Assembly (NCBI GenBank): GCA_033032865.1
Contig: JAWHQI010000024.1
Span: forward strand, 2,480,001-2,544,000
DNA length: 64,000 nt
Direction of reading: 5' to 3'
Origin: Dactylorhiza incarnata
Lineage: Eukaryota; Streptophyta; Magnoliopsida; Asparagales; Orchidaceae
Shown: positions 54,086 to 64,000 of the stretch, one piece after another
How positions within the stretch are numbered: position 1 is the first letter of the stretch
How the letters are laid out: each line of letters begins with the position of its first letter
The notes under the pieces: model-generated
What the model was told of the DNA's origin: nothing
Seen by the model: the letters and a program-made list of their open reading frames with translations, nothing else
The model's database searches: none
Program-made: the position numbers and the translations under genes

Positions 54086-55821
54086 TCACTTAAGGCTATT
54101 AAAGGGAGAATAAAGAAGACGAAAAAATAAAGGAAAAGTCCTAGGGCATCTGGAGATTCTTACGCCTATCGGAGGATTGAGCACGTCGCCCAAAAATCCT
54201 ATATCGCGAGCATGATGGAAATGCTCGCTTGCATGAGCCAGATGCTCCTCGCCTTGTTGGATATGGACTTCCATACTCGACAACCTGCCGACTGAGCCCA
54301 TGCTTATCGTCATCCAATGAAGCTCATCCTGCTACAGGTTCGGTCGATGCTCCACCACTGCGACACACTGTTCCAACTCATTGATCGCGTAGAATCTAGA
54401 TTTCGCGCCGACCAGTCGATACTCAAACTCTTCCATCCTTGCAACTCGCACCTCCAGCGCGACAAGCCTGCAAGTAGGCTCGAATATCACAAGCTGGTCA
54501 AATTTTGCATCAAGATCAAGGTATGCCAAAGAAACCTTCTCTTGATACTCGCATAGAGGCAGGCCGATTAACGTCAATCAGCGCGCCTCCTAGAGTCAAA
54601 GCGCGACCTGTCAAAGCATTCAAGCAGTTAGCAATAATCCAAGTAAGGAAAGGGTAGTTACTTCCAGAATATTGAAGACATACCAGTGCGCGGAGTCCGA
54701 GGCCTCGCATCGTGCCTAGGAGCAGAATGCTTTCGGTGAGGAGACTCGCACCGAGGAGTGCGGTTCCAGTGAGGAGAGGTGTTGCATTGAGAGTATGCTC
54801 GCCGACCTATCGACGAGCCCTCGTGGTGCCCCCTATCTGAAGAGGTGGGTTACTGGTGTGAGGTGTCAGCTCGTCGGGAGAGATCATCGGAAGGAGGATC
54901 TGCATGTGCCTTCCCACGAGCATCAGATCCTCGCACACTCCCTGCGGGAAGAGGTGTCGAGCGAACGAGACATTTTGTTCCTCCCGCCATGTGGAAAAGG
55001 CAGGGTATCAACGTTTGGATAGGTGAACATGGAGTGGTTATCATCATCAGTAAGAGGAGGCAGCGGCGGTAAGTTGCTCGCCAGCGGTGGAATAATGTTG
55101 CTTGCCATCGGTGGAAGAGAGTTGCTCGCCAGCGGGGCTCGTGAGTTTCCAGTAGAAGGGGATGGTTTCTTGGGCGACCTCGATAATGAGGAGTCCACCC
55201 CAAAGTGTACTCTCCCACTACTCAAGTTGATCCACATCGAGGGACCAACACTGGAGATCAGAGTGCTCATTGTAGAGATCAGCGGGACTGAGCGAAGAGG
55301 GGTGGTGTCTAGAGGAGTACCGCCCGGCGGAGGAGGCAAGCTAGCCTCGCTTGGAGTTTCTATTGGCGCAATTCCTGCGAAGAAATGTAGAGTTAGGTAG
55401 AGTTAAATCAAGACAAGATTAAAGGCAATTAGCAAAAACCTCGCGTGACGAGGTCAAGATGACTCTGCTCCAGGGATACATTTAGATCCTCCGTAGTATC
55501 ATCCTGCCGCGAAGCATCCTCAGTAGCGTCATCCTACTGCAAGGTGCGTCGAGAAGTCTCAGGAGCGAGTTGTTCGGTATGCTCTCCCAAACCCATCTGG
55601 TTCAGCATGTCCTAAGTACTCACAGGGACCACGGGGTCATCAGCGGGAGGTGGAGCATTTTCAGCAAGAGCAGTCACGTCGACCCTCTCCTTGGAGATCT
55701 TCTTCTTTCTCTTAAGCTCGCCAATATCGTCATCCAGGAGAGTACACTTCGACGAACCAAGATTCAGAATCTTTTGAAAAGCGAGCTTGTTAGCCGCGAG
55801 TTCTTCAGGATTCACAGGCAT
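54086..55821 (-). pseudogene. TatB antisense gene A remnant
   Basis: Exon 1 (55821-55624) reads MPVNPEELAANKLAFQ and ends after a PPPADDP segment at a consensus donor GTGAGT, phase 0 as in TatA gene A. A later exon begins after CTTCGCAG near 55386 and is Pro/Ser-rich (PPPPGGTPLDTT). The last part (54577-54180) is helical and charged (YQEKVSLAYLDLDAKFDQL, EEHLAHASEHF), like the TatA coiled-coil exon. Stops and unclear junctions in the middle indicate decay. Exact exon borders apart from exon 1 are uncertain. Confidence 0.6.
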
Positions 55822-55984
55822 CTCGCTCGAGTTCAGAAAGGACAGTTCACATCAGCCCTCATACTATTAATAGATAGTGGAGGCCGGCCATCAATACATG
55901 CCAAGTATGCCAGTTACTCGCCAAAGCCCCTCACCGATAATTGGTTGGATGATTTTTTTCAAGCTCTGTTATAGATCATAAAGA

Positions 55985-55994
55985 GTGGGGATTG
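55985..55994 (+). other. TatB polypurine tract
   Basis: GTGGGGATTG directly before the LTR start, as in TatA. Confidence 0.65.
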
Positions 55995-56373
55995 TGTACA
56001 ACCCATATATGATCAAGGGTGGAGCCTAATCCTGTCACGTAGGTGGAGGTCAACATCAAAGGTCAAAGTTAAATATTAAGTCAAAGTCAACCAACAGGAG
56101 CATCTAAAGGCCATTGGCGAGTATGCGAGTACCTTCTTCCATACTCGCCAGATATGCGACATCGATGATATCTCGCCAAGAAGGCAAAATCCTCCATTAC
56201 TCGCCAGTATGCGAGATTCTTCCATAGTCATCAGATTAACATAGGCAACCTCACAGGGGCTGGGTATAGTCACCTACATACCCCCCAGGATTTGTCTATA
56301 AATAGACCCCAGGGGTACCAGACTTTGCACCTCTTTGGCACCTCTTTTAGCACTACTTTTGGGAGACATACAT
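55995..56373 (+). repeat. TatB 3' LTR, truncated by E6
   Basis: It starts TGTACAACCC. U3 has repeated ACTCGCC/GGCGAGT and TATGCGAG motifs at 56110-56215 and a TATA box at 56293-56302. Confidence 0.72.
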
Positions 56374-58985
56374 TGTAACATCCCCAAAACAACTAGACCC
56401 CTAAGATGCACCTTGTCATGAAAATGCCATGACATTGCTCTAAGAGGCCAAAATGGCCCTAAGAACCAAGGTGAATAGGTAAAAATCACCTTGGTGTGCA
56501 AATAGCCAAATTGAGCCCAAGGCTTAAGACTTGATATCTAGCTCCTAAATGATAAATTGACCACACCAAACCCTTCCTAAACACTATGATAGACTAATGA
56601 GACAAAATGTGCCAATTGGAATTGACCAGTTTTGGGAAATTTGGGTCAATTACCAAAAACCCCAATTTGGCCAAATTGAACTAATCCCCTTCAATTAACC
56701 TTCAATCTTTGAGGATTAGGGCTAAATCACCAAAATACCCAATTTGCCCCTATGAGCCATTAGGTGCAATTAATCCCCGTATGACTCCTCCATGACATAA
56801 TTCCTCTTGGAATAGGTCCATAGAGTCTAAGTCAACAATGTGGGTCAATCATATGGGTTAGGGTGAGCTTGGGTCAAGCCCAAACTCAAAAGACCCAATT
56901 TGGTCTTCTTAAGTAAAGAGAGCCCAAATCCAAGCTCAAACTCATTGGGCTTAGCCCAACCCTAGAACCATTAGGCGCAGCCCCACCTAATCAAGCCCAC
57001 AAGGGGGCTAAATTTCTTAGGAACCATTTAAGCCCAAGGAGGGTTCATCATGGTGGTGGCCGACCACACCCAAGAGGGAATCCAAGGAAGGATCCATGAA
57101 TTGGTGGCCACATGGCCACCATCCCTCCTTTTCTGGACTGCTTCCAGCATCCCCAAGGAATCCCAACATAAATTTGTGAGGTGGCAGCTGAGTAGAGGGG
57201 TGGAGTTGTATGGGAAAAGAGGAGGCCGAATACTCTAATGGCAACCCAAGAACCAAGCCCACACCCAGCCAAATTCCTTTCCCTGGCTGAGAATTTAAAC
57301 AGGGGAATTAATTCCTGATGAGCTGGGGCTCTGACATTGGCTGTCGTGGAGGTGGAGCATAGAAGAAATCGCCCTCTTCAATGGCTGTTAACAAAAGGAG
57401 CATCCTTAGCCGAAATGGACCCCTCCATCAGCTCCAAAGCACTCCTGGCAGTCGAAACCAAACTTTACTTCATCCTTTTTGCTGGAGAAACGAGATCGGG
57501 AGGTGGAACTCAAGCAAGCTCGACGGCCTTGGCAAGCTCGGGATCCCTTCAACCTAAAGACGAAATTAGGCAATTTTCCTCACCCTCTCCATCTGTGCTA
57601 GATTTCTATATCTTCCTTTGTTGATTTAAGCCGTGTAACGGCGATTTCACCTCTGAAAATTTTATGTTCCCGATCGCAAAAATGCAACATGCCGCAGGCC
57701 ATCTCCGGCCACCTCCGGCCGCGTGCTCACCGCCAAACGATAGCCCTAGGTCCCGTGGAGGTGGTGGCTTGGCCGTTTTGCCGTAGATGGCCGGAGCTCA
57801 TCGGAAAATGGCCGCAAGGAGGCCCAGTCGCGAGAAATCTCGGCCGTCAGCGCCTTGTGGAAGATGAAATCATGAGCGTCTGATTTTCCTATTTATGAGT
57901 CATTTACTTAATTAGATTATTTGGTTGGAAAGGATGGTCTCAAGCTTATAAAATTTATAGAAAATTTTGTGTTGATCTTTTGGGAAAACTTTGAATACAA
58001 AAGTCGTAGCCCATGCTCCCAGCTATCTACAGTAAAACATTTGTGGTTTATTGAGCATTATAGCTGCCTGTATGAATTTTCTCCTCCTTTATGATTATTA
58101 AACTAATATAGTGCTGGGATCCTAAACTAAATCTGGAAAATTATAGGCCTTGAATCAGGGGTACTGTCCAACATGAATGTTGTAGATAAGAACCCAAGGA
58201 GTTCATAGTAATTGACCTTGCTTAAATTGGATTCTACAACTCATTTTATGATTTTTCTAGTGTAGACCATAAATACTTCTCTTGCATGCAAGTTGTTGGA
58301 ATTGTTATAAAAATACTGGTTAAGTTTTTGGAAAGGTCATCAACATGAAACATTTGTGTATAGGCCCTAACCAACTCAGGAAATTTAGTTTGGGCCTTAT
58401 TGAGCTTTGTAGCTCCTTGAATCTATTTTGGAATAATGGGTGTATTTTTGTAGCTTGAATCTTAGAAAAATTATTTAGGTCCTTATATACATCCAAGTGC
58501 TTTGAAATTTGGGGCATGGTGAATTCATGCCCCCACCATGGTGTTGCCAAAAGCCTAGATTGGTTGGAGCACATGTTCCTTGGTATTAAGCCAAATGTGA
58601 CTTTTACATAATGATTAATTTAAGAGGTTTAAATGACCCAAACTACCCCAAATTTGGGGTGATGGACTCCTTATTGCTTAGGGAGGCTCTGGTTTAAATA
58701 TCATCTCATGTGCATGAGAGGAATTCTCTGAATTTCAAAATGAAGTTTGTGTCTAAGAAGAAATTGGGGTGCTAATAGCCAGTTGGGGCTAGTTGAGGTT
58801 TTAGATGTGTTTGAAGATGAGAATCAGCTTGCATGTCACTAAAACTTTGACCATGCATGAATGGTGACCTAACCATCCAAATCCTCGAGTTTGGAGGTCA
58901 TTAGAGCTAGAATTACTATGTTTTTCTATTTAATTTAAATTGTCACACTTATGTATTAATGGAATCTTTGGGGTAAGATCAATTT

Positions 58986-60170
58986 GGAAAATTATGAAAC
59001 TTAGGCATTGATGGTTTTAGGTCAATAATATACTTCTGTGATTTATTCAGATTTTATTGAGACCTGTAGGTGGTGGTTGTAGTGTAAACCCTTATTGGCA
59101 CACCACTCGTATTAAATGAATATCATGGATAAATATTACTTGGAAAATTATGAAACTTAGGCATTACTGTTTTTAGGTCAATAATATACTTCTGTGATTT
59201 ATTTAGATTTTATTGAGACCTGTAGGTTGTGGTTGTAGTGCAAACTCTTATTGGCACACCACTTGTATTAAATGAATATTATGGACAAATATTACTTGGA
59301 AAATTATGAAACTTAGGCATTGATGTTTTTAGGACAGTAATATACTTCTGTGATTTATTCAGATTTTATTGAGACCTGTAGGTGGTGGTTGTAGTGTAAA
59401 CTCTTATTGGCACACCACTTGTATTAAATGAATATTATGGATAAATATTACTTGGAAAATTATGAAACTTAGGCATTACTGTTTTTAGGTCAATATTATA
59501 CTTCTGTAATTTTATCAGATTTTATTGATACCTGTAGGTGGTGGTTGTAGTGTAAACCCTTATTGGCACACCACTTGTATTAAATGAATATTATGGATAA
59601 ATATTACTTGGAAAATTATGAAACTCAGGCATTGCTATTTTTAGGTCAATATTATACTTCTGTAATTTTATCAAATTTTATTTAGACATGTAGGTGGTGG
59701 TTGTAGTGTAAACCCTTATTGGCACACCACTTGTATTAGTTGAATTTTATGGATAAATATTACCTGGAAAATTTTGAAACTTAGGCATTGCTGTTTTTAG
59801 ACCAATATTATGCTACTGTGAATTTATCAGAATTTATAGAGATCTGTAGATGGTACTTGTAGTGTAAATCTCTATTTGCACCCCATTTGTTTTAATTAGA
59901 AATTGTGATTAAATACTCCTTGGAAAAATGTGAAACTTAGGCTTGAGGTTTTCAGACCATTATTATGTTACAGTGAATTTATCAGAATTTATGGAGATCA
60001 TTAGTTGACACTCGATGTATAAATCACTATTTGCACATCTTCTATTTTAAATAGAAACTATGATTAAAGATTCCCTAGAAAATTTATGAAATTAGGATTT
60101 GAGGTTATTAGATCACTACTCATTGCGAACCTATGGTAATAATTGAAACTCATTTGGATATGATGTGATT
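58986..60170 (+). repeat. 156-bp tandem repeat, about 7.5 copies
   Basis: GGAAAATTATGAAAC recurs at 58986, 59142, 59298, 59454, 59610, 59766 and 59922, an exact 156-bp period. The first five copies are very similar and the last ones diverge progressively to the right. Confidence 0.96.
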
Positions 60171-61002
60171 AAGATTGCACCATAGGAGTCAAATCTAGCT
60201 CAATCTTATTTTGGTCTGCGAATAATAAAATTGAATTATGTGATTTAGACCACCACTGACCTTCACACATATAACTATTAACTCTTTGATTATTATAAAG
60301 GATCAGATTATTTGGAAGAGCATCTCTAAGGGCATCGTGGGAAATAAGGGTTGGGGTGCGTTTAGCAAGCTATAAGTGTAGGAATTTATAATGATAAGAA
60401 AAGGAAGTTAGACCTCATCAAGGGCCCCACAAACAACTCATCAGTGTTAAACGATTATATGGAAGTAAAACTACCCTTAACCGGGTGAGCCATCTTAAGG
60501 TAAATACTCAAGGGCGAAGTCGAGAAGTATCTTAGGTAAACCGTGGATTAAGGATGACGAAGAACATGAGTGTGGGTCCAAGTAAGGATGAGAATTTTAA
60601 GTATACGTGTGTGTAGTTCCTAGGTGAAGAAGGGAACTCGAGCTTAGAATGTGACGATGGGAGAGTCAGCACCCGGTCACAGTAGGTGGTGTTGGAGTTC
60701 AAAGAACTCCCCCACTCCTAAGTGCCAAGTTTAACTCATCTTAGAGATTTAATATAATTGGAGAGGAAAATGAGGATCAAGTAAAAAGGGGGTAGATACC
60801 AACAAAATTAAGTGTCTTGGGAAGAGGAAATTTGGGGTGTCAGCCCGTCACACTTCCTAGTACCGGTGCGAGCCCCTCACCGGGTAACCCTCCGGAAGTC
60901 CAAGGCTAACCCCAAAAGCTTCTAAGATCAACTAAATTATAGACAAGACTAGTTAAGTAGGAGAACTTGACAAGTTAACTTTCATCCCAAACCGGAACAA
61001 TA

Positions 61003-61670
61003 TATATAAGGAAGGACTGGGATAGTCCTACGAGCGGTAAGTTCGGGATATATAAGGAAGGACTGGGATAGTCCTGCGAGCGGTAGACTCATAGTTTATA
61101 TAAAGACTAATGTAGTCTAGCGAGCGGTAGGCTCGTAGTTTATATAAGACTCGTGTAGTCTGGCGAGCGGTAGGCTCGTAGTTTATATAAAGACTAGTGT
61201 AGTCTGGCGAGCGGTAAGCTCGTAGTTTAGATAAGACTGATGTAGTCTAGCGAGCGGTAGGCTCGTAGTTTATATAAGACTCGTGTAGTCTGGCGAGCGG
61301 TAGACTCGTAGTTTAAATAAGACTAGTGTAGTCTAGCGATTGGTAGACTCGTAGTTTATATAAAGACTGGTGTAGTCTAGCGAGCAGAAGGCTCGTAGTT
61401 TAGATAAGACTGATGTAGTCTAGCGAGCGGTAGGCTCGCAGTTTATTTAAGACTCGTGTAGTCTAGCGAGCGGTAGGCTCGTAGTTTATATTTTAGACTA
61501 GTGTAGTCTGACGAGCGGTAGACTCGTAGTTTAAATAAAGACTAGTGTAGTCTAGCGAGCGGTAGACTCGTAGTTTATATAAAGACTGGTGTAGTCTAGC
61601 GAGCGGTAGGCTCGTAGTTTAAATAATACTAGTGTAGTCTAGCGAGCGGTAGGCTCTATTTTATAAATGT
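61003..61670 (+). repeat. About 42-bp dyad array, about 16 copies
   Basis: Each unit reads close to AGACTNGTGTAGTCTAGCGAG followed by CGGTAGGCTCG and TAGTTTATATA. It has two dyads: AGACT-N5-AGTCT and CGAGC-GGTAG-GCTCG. Spacing varies by one to three bases. Confidence 0.94.
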
Positions 61671-62983
61671 TGATTTAGAATTGCGAGCTGGAGGCTCGGT
61701 AGCAAGGATCAATACATAGAACTTGTGCATAAGATGTGGTGGGTCTTCGGTTCGGGCTTAGTCGTCACACCGACAGCAGTTCGTGGACTCGGCAGTGCTA
61801 GTGATTTTTAGGGGACCCGGTTGACTTACTGCGCGTCCGATGGGACGGTTTCCCTAAACCCTGCCTGGCCAAATAAAGGTCTGGTTTCTTCGGATCCAGC
61901 AAGAGTACGCAGGAGCTCGTGAGTACCGGGTACCGGTATCACAGCGTACGTTTGGGCCTTGGTCTGGTAGTGTGACTTACCCACCTAGGTGAGGAGACGC
62001 CCGCTCCTCTGCCACCATTTGACCACGATGGGAGGTGCCCGAGAGGTTAGCTACCTCCGAAAAGTGGGAACTAAAGGTCTGTACGTACAGAGTCGTGTGC
62101 GTGAGTTGCACCATTGCATTGCATTGCATTGCATATCATAGCATAGCATTCTTGCATAAAACAGAGACCTCATCGTATAAACTAGTATGGGCTCCTTTAT
62201 ACGATGAGTTTACCTTAGTACCAGATCCCTTAGCTTATGTGCTTTTGTGTGTGCATATAAGTTGAGGTTACATTTGTAGCTGCTCTTATTTATTATACCA
62301 GCTCTTTTACTTATACTGCTCTTTATTTATTGCTTATATACATACTCTTGCTAGAGTAGAGATGTTTTATTTACTTGTTTAGTATCTATATACTTGCTAG
62401 TCTCGCCGCTGTCACCTGCTTTTGATTTACCCTTTAATGCCCTCCGCTTCCTCCTCTCGCACGGTGCCTAGGAGTCGCGGGTGGAGGTGGTGAGGAATAT
62501 GCTGAGTCTTATAGACTGACGGTCGGTGGACCTCATCATTTTATGGATGATGTGTCGGAACAGCAGGACCCCGTTCAGGAGACCGGACAGGAAGACGGGA
62601 TGAAGTAGAGCAACCACTACACATCGTCGCAGCAGCGGCTACAGATGCATGGAGACAGAGTTTGATAGCTTCCACATAGATGTATAGTGAGAATGTTGTT
62701 GCACTATAATTGAACATGTACCGGGCATAAGCCCTCATTCGTTTAGTTCCTTCTCATCGTGGACAATGTAATCTTGTAATATGATAATTATATGTTGTGA
62801 TTTTGTGGACTTGTTTCATTTAATGCTCCTATTACTGCGAATATGGTTGGCCTGGATGATGAAGTATAGCCGGCAGGATTGGCGTATTGTGGCAATGACC
62901 ATTGAGTGTAATGGTGTCGCCGCAAGTTGGCGGTTCTGGGCGGTAAGACCCGGTTTAAAAGAAAAAAAAAGGGTCTTACAAAC

Positions 62984-62990
62984 TGGTATC
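62984..62990 (+). other. E6 primer-binding site
   Basis: TGGTATC starts four bases after the LTR end, the core of the initiator tRNA-Met complement. The following bases (CTAGTCC) do not match well. Confidence 0.6.
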
Positions 62991-64000
62991 CTAGTCCAAC
63001 ATCAACCTCAAGTATATTTTAACCAAGTAGTAGGATACCCCCAAAGTGACTAAAAGAAGGAGTTGAAAGCGTGTGTAAGTGTTCGGTGCTTACTCTCTGA
63101 TATACCTACGTCACTTCCTAAGTGACATTAACACCCCTCACACAAGCAAATAGGACAATCTTAAGTGACTTGGTGCTTGTGATTGTACTATCGGATTAGT
63201 TTGAGACTCGTGAGGCTTAACTTATGTGCTTAGAAGCTAATACTCCACACTTCGACCCTCGGAAAACCATCACAAGGAAAGGATGTCGAATGTAGAATGA
63301 GAATTCCAGCCTAGAAGAAGACCAGGGAATAGGATAACAAGCACACGACCCTTGGAGAAGTTGCGATAAATGGTTGTTTTGAGGGCAGAGAACCTTACCA
63401 TGTCCACAAATCTCGAGGACTATGTATCCATAAGAATTATGTACACACGTGAAATGTCTAAACTGTCGGATATAAGAAACTCAGCACAAGATTTACGGGA
63501 GGCTAATCTTGTTTCTTCGTTTATTGGGTCGCTATAATATTAACCTGGGTTATTTTAGAAACACAAAAGTCTCTGCAATAAAACTCCCTAGGCACCTATT
63601 TTGGTGCAGGGTATATAAGTGAACCATAGACCCAAATCTGTGTGCACCCATCATCTGACTTATCCAAATAATCTGAATTTTACACCGTATATGTAAACTT
63701 GGTACGATACACATGCAGTCCAAAAATTGGAACTTTGGAGATAAAGTTCTATAGATTGGAAATAATTTCATTACATACGATTGTGATAGACCTAAGGCTT
63801 AATGAAGGCCAATCCACTCAAATCTTTTATGGATGGTAGGTCTCGGAAAGAAAGGTCCCTGGACAAATTTGAGGCCATTTGGACCCCTACATATTGGTGA
63901 GTCCCACCTACAAGACCAAGATAGCTTAGGACAATGCCCATGTTGTTAGGCACATAGAGCTTTATGGATAATAATTAGTTCCTTGGCCAATTATCTTGAA
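62991..64000 (+). other. E6 5' leader, no gene seen
   Basis: About 1 kb from the primer site to the window end. There is no recognisable gag frame yet; the coding region presumably starts beyond the window. Confidence 0.5.

Larger units (their letters stand above)
53070..56373 (+). mobile_element. TatB: decayed Tat-lineage element remnant
   Basis: It carries relatives of both TatA antisense genes on the minus strand in the same order, then GTGGGGATTG and an LTR start TGTACAACCC at 55995, matching the TatA 3' junction. Its LTR has CTATAAATAGACCCCAGGGG near 56293, resembling the TatA TATA region. Gag-pol is absent, truncated on the left near 53070. The LTR is cut at 56373 by E6. Confidence 0.78.
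56374..62980 (+). repeat. E6 5' LTR, about 6.6 kb (boundaries inferred)
   Basis: It starts TGTAACATCCCC and ends GGGTCTTACA, so the ends are an imperfect inverted pair. A TGGTATC primer site follows. It contains GC-rich R/U5-like sequence near 57660-57880, a 156-bp tandem repeat (58986-60170), and a dyad array (about 61000-61670). No protein gene is recognised in it. The right 2.1 kb has a relative at 51225-52808. The start is less certain than the end because the partner LTR is outside the window. If wrong, 56374-60800 is a separate unknown insertion. Confidence 0.55.

Noticed and set aside
57337..57624. 95-aa open frame in the E6 LTR
   Set aside because: No recognised motif, no splice or promoter support, and it lies in LTR sequence.

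Overview
This is a plant nuclear window made almost entirely of nested transposable elements. I see no convincing free-standing host gene. Several things point to an angiosperm. Ty1/copia and Ty3/gypsy polyproteins of plant type are present, with primer-binding sites complementary to initiator tRNA-Met. There is a Tat-lineage gypsy element with a second RNase H and extra antisense genes. Helitron-like termini lie in TA microsatellites, and one fragment derives from 5S rRNA. The species cannot be named from the sequence.

Layout, using my own labels. E1 (1-8084, minus) is an inactivated copia with both LTRs; the left LTR is cut by the window edge. HelA (8157-9270, minus) is a short Helitron-like element with a large GC-rich palindrome. 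E2 (9357-13321 and 25718-25981, minus) is a Sire-like copia remnant whose integrase was split by TatA (13322-25717, minus). TatA is a young Tat-type gypsy element with 966-bp LTRs and a CTATT target duplication. HelB (3' end at 28995) and HelC (29038-33243), both plus, are Helitron-like elements ending in arrays of short hairpins. HelD (33330-33438 and 47979-48299, minus) is a small Helitron-like element split by E3. E3 (33439-47978, minus) is a gag-only copia, whose gag is itself split by E4 (37148-46020, minus), a gag-only gypsy element. HelE has its 3' end at 48399. E5 (to 51224, plus) is the 3' remnant of a copia. At 51225-52808 lies an LTR fragment related to E6, followed by the 5S-like piece at 52809-52869. 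TatB (about 53070-56373, plus) is a decayed Tat relative cut by E6. E6 (56374 to the window end, plus) is a gypsy-like element that appears to have an LTR of about 6.6 kb.

The most interesting content is in TatA. Between pol and the 3' LTR, on the strand opposite to gag-pol, are two complete spliced genes, each with its own TATA box. Gene A has 4 exons and would encode 340 aa. Gene B has 4 exons, would encode 579 aa, and carries the 'putative gypsy type transposon' domain (Pfam PF04195, Transposase_28) plus coiled coils. All splice sites are GT-AG, introns are 58-73 bp, and the frames join without a stop. The older relative TatB has the same two genes in the same order, with gene B's TATA-to-ATG spacing kept, but lacks the intron that splits the PF04195 domain in TatA. 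Conservation of an antisense gene pair in a retroelement, with an intron difference, is the best candidate here for an under-described system.

Other recurrent themes are Helitron-like elements that end in CACTCG rather than the usual CTRR, U3 regions that carry clusters of short self-complementary motifs just upstream of the TATA box in unrelated LTRs, and tandem arrays in which each unit can form hairpins. Boundaries and translations were worked out by eye. Family assignments rest on motif recognition, not on database searches.
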